Positions 32,313-43,931 of a stretch of DNA of 64,000 nt are shown piece after piece. Origin of the DNA: Semisulcospira habei (lineage: Eukaryota > Mollusca > Gastropoda > Semisulcospiridae). The DNA lies in NCBI GenBank assembly GCA_036245525.1, contig BTPG01000002.1, positions 124,418,951 to 124,482,950 on the forward strand. Direction: 5' to 3'. The position numbers were made by a program, and so were the translations under genes. Position 1 is the first letter of the stretch, and each line of letters starts with the position of its first letter. Below the pieces are notes generated by a model, which was not told the DNA's origin, did no database searches, and saw only the letters and a program-made list of their open reading frames with translations.

Positions 32313-34184
32313 AAAATACAGAGGCAGGCATCTGCCGAGTACTTTTGGACTTCTCCCGCAATACTGACATAAAATTTTTGTTTTTGCTATTTGTGTGAGA
32401 GAGGATTTGATTTTGAAAACAATGAATTTTAACTTACTGATTTTCGTCTGCCAACTTTCACCTATGCATATTTGATAGTCATGTTCAAATCCAGCATTTG
32501 CTCATTTTCTTTATAATCAGACCTACAATATACATGTATGATACATGTGATGGGCAGCAGAACATGTTAAAAAAGAAACAAATGCCATAACATCTCTGCT
32601 ATATATGTAGATGAAGTTTACAGTTGTTTTTTCAATGTTGCATTAACTCATAATTTAATGTTCTTTGGCCTGTTCCTCCGAGCATTGGAAGAAAGCTTAC
32701 CTGCCTCCACCACAGTAGATAATATTGCTGTCTTCTTTTAATTATGGAAGTGACGGAAGAAATCACAGATGTGTCTGAAAACCTCTTAGTCATTCAATGC
32801 AAAAATTAACTTGATGTGGACCATACATGGTTCCAAACCTCCCTGGTGAAAGTCAAAAGAGTTTTGGACATATCACCTCATAATATATTCCTGCTATCAA
32901 AGACAACTCCTGCGACAAGCATACATGTACATTCTACCTACACTCACTGCACAAATGTCAAATCAGGCTTTCCGCTAGGTTTTATTACTGTCCGTCAGTA
33001 GGATGGACAACATTTTTAAAAATTCGCCCCAAGCGCTCTAGAGTCATCGCATACTTTCATACGCAGCCGGGATAAGTTCATCAATACTGATTGCAAAGCT
33101 GCACGTCTGCCAAAAAGAGTGTAAATGGGTAAAGTGAGGTGTGTGTTACTGCATAACCTTCCAAAAATAGAAACAATGTAAACATATACATGTCCATCTC
33201 ACACACTGCAGGCTGAGAACCCTCCTCTATAGTCCTACAATGAGTGGACTCTTCAATCTTTCTCAAGATTTCTGCATACTAGTGATGGACACCCTTCCAT
33301 TTTTCCATGCCTGTCAAAATGTATGTCAAATATGAAGAATTTTCTAAGAATGGAAAGCCTGTTACATAATCACAACCAATTTTTCAATTACAACCTCAAA
33401 TTCAGAAGCATTTTCATAGTACACGTGTACATGTACACACTTTACGATTTGTGTAACACTATCAGTATTCATGTGCATGCGCACTGTCATTTCCTAATCA
33501 TTTTTTTTTTGGTGGTAAGTTTCTAGCTGACACACACAATAATTTGAAAGATAAAAATCACAACAGACCCCAGACAGAACCCACATTTTCTACTTTGAAA
33601 AACAAAGAGAAACATTCTTCATACAAGGCCAGCAACAACAGCATGGGCAGCAAGTGAAGGAGTGTTAGAGATAGAGAAATAGCCGGGTTTTGGTTTTGAA
33701 TTGACAACACAATGACAAGGAACAAAATGGTGTCATTGTAGACTTTGCTTAAAAATGATGTCATTTTGTTGTCATCAGTGCACATCCTAATCTTGTCAAT
33801 CTTTGGATAGTGCAGTTTTATTCTATATATGGAGATGTAACAATCTTTCTGTAAATCACCCAGCTGACATCACGATTTTTAATTGCTGTTTGAAACTGGT
33901 CAGAGCAGTGTGGAATGCTTCATATATCTTACATCGACCCCCTAACAGATGTAAAGTTATGACAGTGTTTGCATAGTGTATAGCCAAAAATGTCTGTTGC
34001 TCTACCCTTTCTTAGTCCTGACAAAGCAATGCATTAAATCACCCTTGGTGTCTATATACATATTTCTAAATACTGTAAACTTCATACTTGTAACAAGGTT
34101 GGATAACAAAATTAGGATATAACACTTTTTCAGAATTTCAAATTACGGTCTTTCTATGAAATTACGTAACTTTTAATACACTTC
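32313..34184. other. No gene recognised
   Basis: About 1.9 kb of AT-rich sequence. Short frames at 33081-33266, 33323-33526 and 33558-33785 show no recognisable motif. Confidence 0.35.
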
Positions 34185-35035
34185 TGACCAAAAGAAAATA
34201 ACAAAAAAGGCAAAGCCCTCATGACTCACATTTGTGACCTTTACCTTTCAAACAGATCACAGAAATGAGCAAGTGTTCAAGTGTCTAAACGTAAGTGAAG
34301 AGTTTGCTATTGTACCAGCAAAATCAGAGTTTTCTCAAAAAGTATGCATTTTTCACAAATTTGTCAACCTTCCGTGACTCTTGACTTTTGAGGGGTCATC
34401 CAAATTAGCATTACCATGAGGTACCTCTGTACCAGGTTTGGGATGGAAGTTGTAAATAGTATTTAAGAAAAAACTACTTTTGTCAAAAAATGACTCTTGT
34501 GACCCTTGACCTTTCTGAGGGGTCATCCAAATTAGTAAGCATAGGAAGGTCTTACCATCAGGTATCTCTGTACCAAGTTTGGGTCTGAAGTTGTGAATAG
34601 CATTTGAAAAAAAAACAAAACATCTTTTGTCAAAATATCATAATATGGCTTTCTTTTTTTTTTTAACCTATTTCCTGATCTTTTGTGACCCATGACCTTT
34701 CCGAGGGGGTCAACCAAATTAGTATGCACAGAAAGGTCTTACCATCGGGTACCTGTGTACCAAGTTTGGGTTTGAATTAATAGTACAGTATTTGAGAAAA
34801 CAAATCTTGTCAAAATATGGCGCTTTTGGACCTATTTCCTGATCCTCTGTGACCTTGGCCTTTGAGAGAGGCCACTCAAATTTTGTTTAGAAAGGCCTTG
34901 CCACAAAGTGTCCTTGGGCCAAGTTTGAAGACTGTCACTTGAGTAGACTCAGAGAAAATGCCAACATTAAAGTTTACCACAGACAACAGCTGATGGAACA
35001 TAGACTCACTTTTGCTTCACACGAGACAAAAATCT
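34185..35035 (+). repeat. Rpt-C, copy 1: unit rich in TGACC half-sites
   Basis: Begins GGCAAAGCCCTCATGACTCA. It holds several sub-units of about 150-180 bp, each with GTGACCCTTGACCTTTC, GAGGGGTCATCCAAATTAG, GCATAGAAAGGTCTTACCAT and ACCAAGTTTGGGTTTGAAG. It ends GCCAACATTAAAGTTTACCA, CAGACAACAGCTGATGG and ACTCACTTTTGCTTCACACG. Non-coding. TGACCT-type hexamers recur, many paired as direct repeats with spacing 0 or 1. Confidence 0.8.
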
Positions 35036-35107
35036 GGGTCTTCTGGATTTTGTCCCATCCATAAAATACTGTATTAAAATCACTCATATTTCTAAATTCA
35101 CTCATAT

Positions 35108-36155
35108 TTTAACAAGAAAGGCAAAGCACTTATGGCTCACACGTGTACCATACTACCAATCTACATAAAAAGTGTGACCTTGACCTTTCCAACAGGTCAT
35201 TTAAATGAGCATGTGTTCAAGTGTCTAAACATAAGTAAAGGGTTGGCCTTTGTACCAGTGAAATCCAAGTTTTCTCAAAAATTTTCACAAATTTGTCACT
35301 TTCCATGACCCTTGACCTCTGTGAGGGGTCAACTAAATTAGTATGCATAGAAAGGTGTTATCATCAGCTACCTTTATGCCAAACGATATGGAAAAGTTTG
35401 CAAAAACTTTAATAAAAACTACAATTCTATCAAAAACTGGCAATTTTAACACACTTGCCAACCTCCTGTGACCCTTGAACTTTCCGAGGGGTCATCCACA
35501 TTACTATGCATATAAAGGTCTTATCATCAGATATCTCTATACCTAGTTTAGGTTTGAAGTTGAAAATGGTATTTGATAAAAAAAAACTATTTTTGTCAAA
35601 ATATGGCTATTTTGACCTCTTTCTATCCCCCCCCCCCCCCCCCCCCCCCCCCCCCGACCCTTGATCTCTGCATGCATCAGTATGCATAGAAAGGTCTTAT
35701 CATCAGATAAAAAGTTGGCCAAAAGTTTGATAAAAAAACTACAATTCAATTTTTTTTTAAACTGACATTTTTCACACATTTGCCAACCTCCTGTGATCCT
35801 TGAACTTTCCACGGGGGTCATCCAAATTAGTATGCATAGATAGGTATTACCATCAGGCATCTCTGTACCAAGTTTGGGTTTGAAGTTGAAAATAGCATTT
35901 GAGGAGGAACGATTTGTGTCAAAATATGCCTATTTTTGAACCCTTTTTGGACCCCCTGTGACCTTGACCTTTGAGAGGTCACTGAAATTGGTATGTTTAG
36001 AAAGGTTTTACCACAAAGTACCCTTAGGCCAAGTTTGAAGTCTGAGGCTTGAATAGTCTCCGAGAAAATGCCAACGTTAAAGTTTACCACAGACAACTGA
36101 TGCCAGATGGCCCATTACATAGACTTACTTTTGCTATCGCACATGAGCCCAAAAA
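35108..36155 (+). repeat. Rpt-C, copy 2, in tandem with copy 1
   Basis: Same order as copy 1: GGCAAAGCACTTATGGCTCA, TGACCTTGACCTTTCCAAC and sub-units with GAGGGGTCATCCACATTA. It ends TTAAAGTTTACCACAGACAA and ACTTACTTTTGCTATCGCAC. A poly-C run (35627-35655) interrupts it. It is better preserved at its end than copy 1. Further fragments lie at 57358-57715 and on the minus strand at 62225-62560 and 63455-64000. Confidence 0.8.
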
Positions 36156-36234
36156 AGCATGACTTTACCAACACTGAACAGCTACAGTAATAAAGATGCT
36201 AATCAAAGACAATTGTCGGGGTTCCATCACGATA

Positions 36235-36500
36235 CTTGGGAGAAGAACCAAAGAAAGAAAGAAAATGCTAAAAAAGGACAGTTACAACACAATCTATTAA
36301 TATTAAAATAGACATACAAGCAAGTACACAATTTGCAACTTACTAAGTTGCAAATCATCTACTTGCTTGTATGGCTATAAAACCCGAAATAATAAACTGC
36401 GTGGTAACTATCTTTTCTAAGCGTGGTTTTTTTTTCCTTCGTTGGGGTCTTTTTCTGCATTTCACACACTTGGCAGTCACGTTTTTGGCCTGTGTGTCAC
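36235..36500. mobile_element. Foldback MITE related to the element at 1-1305
   Basis: Nearly symmetrical about 36343: TACAAGCAAGTACACAATTT and GCAACTTA face TAAGTTGC and AAATCATCTACTTGCTTGTA. The outer right arm has CTAAGCGTGGTTT, CCTTCGTTGGGGTC and GGCAGTCACGTTTTTGGCC, diverged versions of the 1-108 end. The left arm shows the complementary sequence less clearly. No coding sequence. Confidence 0.75.
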
Positions 36501-36504
36501 AATT

Positions 36505-37800
36505 TTTATTTTGCTGATTCAATCAACATTCAGTCCTTTTCATGCCATTGGCGGTACATGAGACTTACACACAGACCTCCACTAATAATGGCTGGCAATT
36601 TATTTTACTGACCTCGTGAGGTTTTGTTTAAAAGGCTAAAGCAGACTGTCACACACACTCTACAGAACTTATGGCTCCACATATAAAGTATGGATGTCTG
36701 TCACCCATGACATGAATAAGGAGTTTCAAAATGTAAGAAAGATGATTGACTTGAAATGCATGATTTACATGTACTGGTTGTACAGTCTAAAGTGACATAG
36801 GGCAAAGGTTCTTATAAAGCAAATAGTCTACAGCCAACTAGCAAATGCACACCGCATACATTTTTGCAAGATCCAATTCAAACACAAGTAAAAACCACAA
36901 TTTTCATAAATTCTGTTATGACCATGCATAACAATACTGATAATAGTATTGCTGATAAGTTCAAGCAGGTCAGCATTTTTTTTTTTTCATGATCCTGCAC
37001 ACACTGATACAAGCAATCAGTAAGAAAAATCACTAAATATAAGTACATATGTTTTCAATCTCACACCCACATCACTTGCAATGATTACATGTAGCAGCAA
37101 CATGTTCTTCTTCTCTGATATTGATACAGTATTTGTCTTCTGTAGCATCACTGAGTTGGTATGCCTCACCCTTTCCTGGTGCTGTTGTCCCCAGCAAAAA
37201 TGTTCTCTACGTTTCAGGCCAAGATGTAGGTCTACAGAACAAAAGGAAATGCCACTAAGAACACAATCCTGGAGAGAGCGTCACATAACTGGCTGAATGA
37301 GTCTTTCTGGCATACAACAATGTTTACAAGGTTCACTTCTGGTTTCAAAATGCTGCAAGAGCATACCTGACCTGAGTTGTATTGGGTACCAAGAACATTT
37401 GCGACAGTTTTCTTTTGGTTCAGGAACATGATTCATGTCAGCAGATATATGGGTAAGACTAAGAGTGCAAAAATGTGGACATGAACATTTACACCTAGGT
37501 ATACCAAATGAGCTTTAGAAGAATAATACTACTAATACCAATCATAACAAAGATATTAATCTGTCCCCCGCTAATTGTGATGCAATATGCTTCACTTATA
37601 ACTGCCCTTTTCATAAATAAAGTATATCATGAGTGGTGATGATTTTCGAACTGAGACTGACACACAAATTGTGGTTCTTCTTCTTCCTCTTCTGGTTTCC
37701 TTGCAACGGTCAACCAGTTGACCATTATTGCTGGTGCTGTGCAGCAACAACAACAAAAAAGTAACCAACTTACTTCTGGTTGCTAAGTTGGGAAACTGGG
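36505..37800. other. No gene recognised
   Basis: AT-rich. Frames at 37081-37296 and 37592-37810 lack recognisable motifs. A poly-G run lies at about 37825-37839 just beyond. Confidence 0.35.
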
Positions 37801-37984
37801 GAAGGGTCAAGGGTGAGTGGGTTGGGGGGGGGGGGGGGGAGAGAGGGAGAAGGTGTTGGGAACCACTTGCTGTTTCAGTGCCTCCGGCTAGACCTGCCTG
37901 GTTACCGTAGCGGTCTCCGGGGTTTAAACCCCGACCAGTATAGCACTAGCCATCATCAGCCCTACTTTAGCAGGTAGCAGGCCG

Positions 37985-38430
37985 TGATTGGGGTCAATGG
38001 TTGAGGCTTGATACCCTCGCAACGGAGGCATCAAGCGAAGAAGCCTGTATAGCTTCTTCAGGGAGGGTGTTCCAGTCTCTGATGGATTCGTTCCTGTAGG
38101 CTGTCCGCCATGGGATCCACTTGAACTGTTGTGCGACCGCGTCGAGCTCGCACGTTGGAGGGGATGAGCTGCTTGCAATGGGCGAAAGCTAGGCCATTCT
38201 TGATCTTATATAACATTGCTAAGTGAGCCCTACTTCTGCGCTCTTGGAGAGTCTGCCAGTTCAGGTGCTGCAGCATTTGCCCCACAGTGGATGAGTTCCT
38301 GTGTCTGTTCAGGACAAAGAGGGCTGCTCGTCTCTGGACTGACTCGACCCTGGCAATTTCCTTGTGCTGATGCGGGTCCCACACACAGCTCACATACTCC
38401 AGGATGGGCCGGACCAGTGACTTGTAGGCA
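37985..38430 (-). pseudogene. LINE fragment, C-terminal reverse transcriptase region
   Basis: The minus strand reads YKSLVRPILEYVSCVWDPH, then IARVESVQRRAALFVLNRH, MLQHLNWQTLQERRSRAHL and AMLYKIKNGLAF. It closes in another frame with SLKKLYRLLRLMPPLRGYQ. The VWDPH/VQRRAA block is the C-terminal RT segment common in CR1/jockey-type LINEs. It is 5' truncated and distinct from the CR1-like copies at 16385 and 45015. Downstream on the same strand, AGACCGCTACGGTAACCAGG may be 3' UTR (to about 37880). Confidence 0.82.
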
Positions 38431-38689
38431 AGCTCCTTGACTGCGACTGAACACAGGTTTCAGGTTTCTCCACAGGTTCTAAGGCTATGCTGAGAAGCAA
38501 GAACTGTGTTTCAAAAGTCTCAGCTCATATAATATATTGCTCCCAGTCCCACTCTCATATCATTTCAGTTTCATGCCATGCTTGTCTTGATGTTGGGTTG
38601 ACTACACAGAGCCTATGCAAGCCTTTAACTTGTTTGGGGCTGGGGTGTGTGCAGTGGTGAAGTGCCTACCACAATGCTAGTCTTCAGTA

Positions 38690-38905
38690 CAGGGCGCTTT
38701 TTAATTATGCACCTTGGGTAGAAATTGCAAATTGGGTACAACTGATGTGGCATGGTGCAATCTACAAGTACATTGTATGGTGCAATTTCTACATACTAAT
38801 GCATATGATATATGTACCACCTTGATTGTGCATCATAGGTAGACATTGCACCGTATGATCAATGTGCCGCAGTTCATGTAAACTGCGTGTTGCAATTTCT
38901 AGCCA
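38690..38905. repeat. Diverged copies of the ATTGCACCGTA / TATGGTGCAAT inverted unit
   Basis: Three TGGTGCAAT-type motifs (GTAGAAATTGCAAATTGGGT, CATTGTATGGTGCAATTTCT, GTTGCAATTTCTAGCC) and one in the opposite sense (AGACATTGCACCGTATGATC). The pattern follows 8285-8540. About 200 bp, non-coding. Confidence 0.65.
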
Positions 38906-39469
38906 CAGTGTACAGACATGGGAGAGTACGAGTGAATGTGCATGTTTCATGCGAGCATGCTTTATGGATTCAGCTCATGGGGGCACTTGGTGCCAATTTT
39001 CCATTCAGCAATTATTTAATGCACTGAATTATTATCGCTATTTTAACCCTGGCTGACCCACAGCTGTGACTTCAATTTTTTAAATTGCGTTCCACATCCA
39101 TGTGCCACAGCCTGGGCTTTGTGTCCCTCATCTGAGTGTACACTTCCACTGAGAATGTTAGTGTCTAAGAAAATATACCACAGAGCATTTTTGTCACATG
39201 GGTCATCCCGGAGTTGTCAAACTATTCAGTGGTAGCATCTGTTTTGATATATTCTTTATCAAAGTTTATGTAGTGACTGATATATGAGTGAAAATTAGCA
39301 CCATGCATGCAGAGTTTCAATTCAGTTTTTGCTGACATTGACACCGAGATCAAAGAAATACATGTCAGCAGTGGGAAAATAACACGGGATGACATGTATA
39401 CATATAACAAATGATGAACAAAACACATTTTGATATCCTGACCACACATTTTCTGTCTTTAACTTATGT
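38906..39469. other. No gene recognised
   Basis: AT-rich spacer; nothing supported. Confidence 0.35.
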
Positions 39470-39473
39470 TTAA

Positions 39474-39654
39474 CTCATTTAGCCCTGGGACCCTGCAGCA
39501 GGAGATGGATCGATCAGAATTCAAGGGTAGTTCCAGATGAGCTTCAAGCTCATCTGGCACTACCCTTGAATTATCACGATCAATCCATCTCTCCTACAAC
39601 AGGTACATTGTCGTTAGACAACGCCTCCAAAAGTTTGGAAATATGGCTGTGGGG
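39474..39654. mobile_element. Hairpin MITE flanked by TTAA, 181 bp
   Basis: TTAA lies at 39470-39473 and 39655-39658. The centre is a strong stem: 39502-39545 (GATCAGAATTCAAGGGTAG and TTCCAGATGAGCTT) against 39546-39592. The left end TTAACTCATTTAGCCC resembles the end of the 52236-52413 element read backwards (TTAACTCATTGTGCCC). The right end is diverged, so the terminal pairing itself is weak. Confidence 0.65.
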
Positions 39655-39659
39655 TTAAG

Positions 39660-40486
39660 ATTACTTCCCTTATAACAAACTCTGCATGATCAGCAAAATT
39701 TGGATCATTTTGAACTTTGCTACATTGCAAGTTCATAGTACTATTTTCCTATTACTTTAGGTATTTCAGCATCTGATCAGAGGCTTCTAAGAACATGACT
39801 TGCAGCACTCAGTCAGTGTAAAAAAACAGTGTTTAACAAACGGGCCAGTTTCTGATAAAGTTTGAAAAGGTGACGCAGAGAGCAGTGGTACAGATCGGTG
39901 CAAATTGCACATGGCCTACGTGTTACAGTGTACTGCAAGTACAACTGGTCTAGAGATCAAATCCATGCCATTATAATTTATGGCTGTTGGGGCGGAGTGG
40001 GTAGTTTCACTTGTAAATGTACCCAAAGTATTTGTGCCCATTGTATGCATAGTCATGCCTAATAAATCACTGCCAGTAAGTTTTGCACCTAGACCCAGCT
40101 TGTGCAAATAATCAAGCGAGTTTGAGCTTAAAAAATAAATTTTGTGAGGCCACTCAACACCAGTTGCATGCCTCAGTGCTGATTCCAGTTCAGGTCCATT
40201 TCTGGGTGCAAATACATTGGGTACAAAGTTACTAGGTTCATTTACGAGTATAACCACCAAACTCTATCCTATCACAGCACGTAATTTTCTGCTTGTACCA
40301 GTAATTCAATCTAAGCACTTGTTCAGTGAGAAGACATTGCTAAATCAAGCAAGACATGACAACAGCAACAGCTACGATATCGGCTGTCATACAGTGCAGC
40401 GTACCTACCCCAGCATTGCAACAACAAAAAAATGTACACGTAGCACAAGAACCTGTTGCTTATACTAGTGTTAGCACAGTTAAGCA
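39660..40486 (-). other. 3' flank of the zinc-finger gene
   Basis: The region downstream of the stop codon at 40487-40489. A minus-strand frame at 39916-40260 (114 codons) lies in a different frame from the zinc-finger protein and has no recognised domain. It could be 3' UTR or a spurious frame. I found no clear AATAAA on the minus strand close to the stop. Confidence 0.4.
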
Positions 40487-42745
40487 TCAAGGACTAAAGG
40501 AAACAGAATCTACACCAGGTGAAGACAGGTCCTGGCCCAATGCACACCTCAGTTCCACCCCGCTCACCGGCACGCCGCCCTGGGTCAAGCGGGCGTCCAT
40601 AGCTCCCATGGACATCATGTCAGGCATTAGGCTTGCGGGAAGACGCAGGCTGCTGGCCCCGCGACCGCTCATGGTCTCCTGTGCTGCAGCCAGCACGTTG
40701 CGCAGCTCCACGCCACTGCTGGGCACCATGTCACTCAGGTAACCACTTCGCGAAATAACATCACGGCCAGCAGTCACTGCTGTATGCATAAGAGCGCTGC
40801 TGCTGCGCACATCCAAAGCTCGCATGTCCATGGCTCGCACATTAATCCTAGAGTCAAGGGCGTGCATGTCCATGGACCGACTGTCCATGCTGCCTGAGCC
40901 AGCAGATGATGACATCTTAGACGAAATGTTTGCCTCATTACTACTGTTTCTGACATGGGCTCCTTTAGTGGCCATTGTATCATGCACACTGGTATTTCTG
41001 ATCTCACTTTGCACAGAAGAGGGCCGCGAGTCAAAGCCAACAGAAGTCATGGCTTCATGGTGAACAAGTGCGTACCGGGGATCGATAGCAGTGGGGTCTT
41101 GGCGTTGAAGCACGTGGGGCCTGTCATAAGCAAAAGTGGGTGGTCTGTCAATGTGTGGCTCACCGCATGGCCCATATGTCTCAATACTTGGACCCACCAC
41201 TGTATAGGTCTGCACAGCCGTGTCAACGTAAGTCTTTTTATTTGGCCCACCAACTGCAGACACAGATGTTGAAGTCCTTTTCGTAGGAGAGAGGGGCAGA
41301 CTATGGCGCTTTCTGTGTGTCCTAAGGCCAGTGGCATGCGCAAAGGTCTTGTTGCAGTGTTCACAAGTGTAAGGTTTGTCTGTGGAGTGAGTGCGTTCAT
41401 GCTGGCGCAGGTTGCCTTTTTCGGTGAAACGCTTGTCACAAATGGGACACACATAGGGCTTCTCCCCGCTGTGGATACGCAAGTGCAGCTGTAGCTTGGC
41501 CTCCTGCAGAAATCCACGCCCGCACTGTCGGCAGACAAATGGCTTCACGTCCCCCGAGTGCTTCAACTTGTGGCGCTTCAGCTGGTAGGAGTGGCAAAAG
41601 GTCTCGCCACACTCGCGACATAGGTAAGGGGTCTCGCGGGTGTGAGTGCGCTTGTGTTTCTCAAGATTGCCCTTCTCAGCAAAGGCACGTTCACAGAAGT
41701 TACACTTGTAAGGGCGCTCCCCTGTGTGGGTGCGCTCATGCAGTTGCAACTTGGCAAAACATGCAAACTTCTTCCCACAACGACACACAAATGGCATTCG
41801 ACGAAACTCAGAGTTCTTGCCGCCCTCACTAACACCCACCTCCCTGCTGTCAGAGTCAGCATCGTTGGCTATTGTGATGCTGGGGGCGGCAGAGCGCATC
41901 TTGACCAACACAGCAGAGGAAGATGAGGAGTTGTTTTCTGCATTGTGGCTCTTCATGTGGTTGGAGAGGGAGCCGCTGTGGATGAACTCTTTGTGGCACA
42001 CCTGGCACTTGTACAATTTTTCCCCTGTGTGTATGCGCACATGCTGTTGCAGGTGAGAGCGGTGTGAGAACACTTTGCCACACTCTGTGCACTTGTGCGC
42101 CCCAAGCGAATGCTCCATGCGCCGGTGGGTTCGCAGCCCGTCTCTCTTGGCAAACACCTCCCCACATGTCTTACACTTATATGGACCACCCTTGCTGTTC
42201 GCTTTTACAGGACTCATCACTGCCATGTCCTGTTCATCCAAGGAATGGGCACTGGTTGACCTGTCATCGTCAGCAGGTAAATGCCAGGTGTTCGCGCTGG
42301 TGGAGGAGGAGGTGAGGCCAGCACTCTGTGACCTTGGTGCCGTCTGCTCCTGCAGACCATCCCCTTTCCTACATGCAACTAAACCCAGCACACCTGGGTC
42401 AAATGATGACTGGATAGCTGCTGCTGTGTCGGGGTGCAAAGTCTGCATGACAGGAAATGTTCCAGAGGCCATGCTGCTGTACACTGATGAGGCATGCATG
42501 GCCCAGTCATTCTGTCTGGATGTGAAATTCTTGAAGCTGGCACCTGATGTGCTCGGATTTGCCGAACTGTGTTGATAGCCATGGGTCGAATGCATGCTAA
42601 AAGGAAAACCAGAACCATAAATCTGAGATTGGTTCCAGTCGCTGGATTTTTCGCTGGAAGTTTTGTCTGAGCTACCAGCAGGATTACTGCCAACGTTAGT
42701 TCCATTGCTGGCTGAGATATTTGCACCTCCAGATATGACATTCAT
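40487..42745 (-). CDS. C2H2 zinc-finger protein, nine fingers, intronless
   Basis: A 752-residue nuclear DNA-binding protein, probably a transcription factor; targets unknown. Residues 1-185 are Ser/Asn/Gly/Thr-rich with no KRAB, BTB or ZAD domain visible. Fingers 1-3 span about 191-267 (starting CKTCGEVFAKRDGLRTH, CTECGKVF, CQVCHKEF). A Ser/Asp-rich spacer covers 268-320. Fingers 4-9 span about 321-481, joined by TGERPYK, SGEKPYV and STDKPYT linkers typical of Krueppel-type arrays. Finger 4 has Cys-X-Cys (CRCGKKF) instead of Cys-X2-Cys. Residues 482-752 are low in complexity, with a Met-Asp-Arg/Ala repeat (SMDSRSMDMHALDSR) and two GVELR motifs near the end. The ATG at 42745 has a purine at -3. 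The frame is uninterrupted and encodes intact fingers, unlike the decayed elements around it. A spliced 5' UTR exon upstream is possible. Confidence 0.9.
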   Translation of the reverse strand: MNVISGGANISASNGTNVGSNPAGSSDKTSSEKSSDWNQSQIYGSGFPFSMHSTHGYQHSSANPSTSGASFKNFTSRQNDWAMHASSVYSSMASGTFPVMQTLHPDTAAAIQSSFDPGVLGLVACRKGDGLQEQTAPRSQSAGLTSSSTSANTWHLPADDDRSTSAHSLDEQDMAVMSPVKANSKGGPYKCKTCGEVFAKRDGLRTHRRMEHSLGAHKCTECGKVFSHRSHLQQHVRIHTGEKLYKCQVCHKEFIHSGSLSNHMKSHNAENNSSSSSAVLVKMRSAAPSITIANDADSDSREVGVSEGGKNSEFRRMPFVCRCGKKFACFAKLQLHERTHTGERPYKCNFCERAFAEKGNLEKHKRTHTRETPYLCRECGETFCHSYQLKRHKLKHSGDVKPFVCRQCGRGFLQEAKLQLHLRIHSGEKPYVCPICDKRFTEKGNLRQHERTHSTDKPYTCEHCNKTFAHATGLRTHRKRHSLPLSPTKRTSTSVSAVGGPNKKTYVDTAVQTYTVVGPSIETYGPCGEPHIDRPPTFAYDRPHVLQRQDPTAIDPRYALVHHEAMTSVGFDSRPSSVQSEIRNTSVHDTMATKGAHVRNSSNEANISSKMSSSAGSGSMDSRSMDMHALDSRINVRAMDMRALDVRSSSALMHTAVTAGRDVISRSGYLSDMVPSSGVELRNVLAAAQETMSGRGASSLRLPASLMPDMMSMGAMDARLTQGGVPVSGVELRCALGQDLSSPGVDSVSFSP

Positions 42746-43284
42746 CGTTTGAAGTATTTTATTCTGCTAAACGCTGAAACTGTGTGAAATTCTCCTGGCT
42801 GTTTAAAATGTCAACTGTAGGATTACAAGGTGTCGCCTACAAAGAAAAGTCACTGATACAATGTGCACTTCCTGAGGGCATCACTCCGCAAAACCATACC
42901 ACACTGCAGTGCTCGGCATTTCTGCACGATCACGTCACTCCATACACATGACTTTGTTAAGATAACACTGAAACAGCGTACGCCTGTGGAAAATATCATG
43001 GTTTCCTGTCAGGAAAACGGAAACCCGGAGCCACAAAATACTTATTTCACCGTCGACGTGAAGCGGAAGTCATCCATACGACCTTCACCCTAAAATATCC
43101 CATTAGGATACTATGCCCATATCGGTAACGACTTGTGGTCCACTATAGCTCAGTGTATGCAAACACAGGGTTCATCGAGAACATTTTCATTATTTACTCA
43201 TCATTTGGCACAGAATGCACGCCATTCGAAGACCGAAATGGCTTCGGCGCGCATAGTCTGGTAATTCTATTCTAGGGAGTTGCA
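42746..43284 (-). promoter_or_regulatory. Upstream region of the zinc-finger gene
   Basis: About 540 bp between the zinc-finger start codon and a LINE fragment. On the minus strand just before the ATG are acceptor-like strings (TTTCACACAG at about 42780, GTTTCAG), so the first coding exon may be preceded by an intron. No TATA box or other core-promoter element can be assigned confidently. Regulatory role is inferred from position only. Confidence 0.3.
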
Positions 43285-43884
43285 CAAAGGTTAACTTAGA
43301 TGGGACAGTCAGTGTGATGCCGTCGTTGTTTGCACAATGAAGGGCCGCCAACAGCGCCTGTATGTGCATGGGGCTTTGACTGAGGAAACTGCGCAAGTTT
43401 AATGTTGACAACTCTGTTTTAACTCACTTTTATCAGTCTTTTATTCAAAGTGTACTCACCTTCTCACGTGTCTGTTGGTTTGGGAACATGAGCCTAAAAG
43501 ATAAGACTAAGCTCTAGCGCATTATCAACATCAGTAGCAAAATAACTGGCCGGTGTTCAGCAGCCCTGCCTTCCTTCTTTGTATGAGAAGCAGGTGCTTA
43601 ACAAAGCCTTCCACATAGTATCTGATGATACATTTTATTTTACCTGAAGAATATGCCTTGTTGCCTACCTCCAGCAGATACGGAACTGTGTCAGAAAACA
43701 AATCGCAGACGTCTTTCAAATTTGGCATCGTGCCATCATCTATCGGCCGTCTCCTAGTGAAACTGATGATGCCATGGCCGCATCAGTAGACCTATAGTCA
43801 TGGCATCTTTCAGTTGAAGGACGGTCAAAATGTCAGCCTCAGGTCTATGCATTTGCAATGTCATGTGATATGCAAGTGCCGGTG

Positions 43885-43931
<47 letters not shown>

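Noticed and set aside
39916..40260. 114-codon minus-strand frame downstream of the zinc-finger stop, considered as a C-terminal extension
   Set aside because: It is in a different frame, stops intervene, and it has no recognised domain; kept only as a note on the 3' flank.
40774..42741. Several frames of 80-166 codons on both strands within the zinc-finger gene
   Set aside because: Shadows of the 752-codon frame, which alone has repeated C2H2 motifs.
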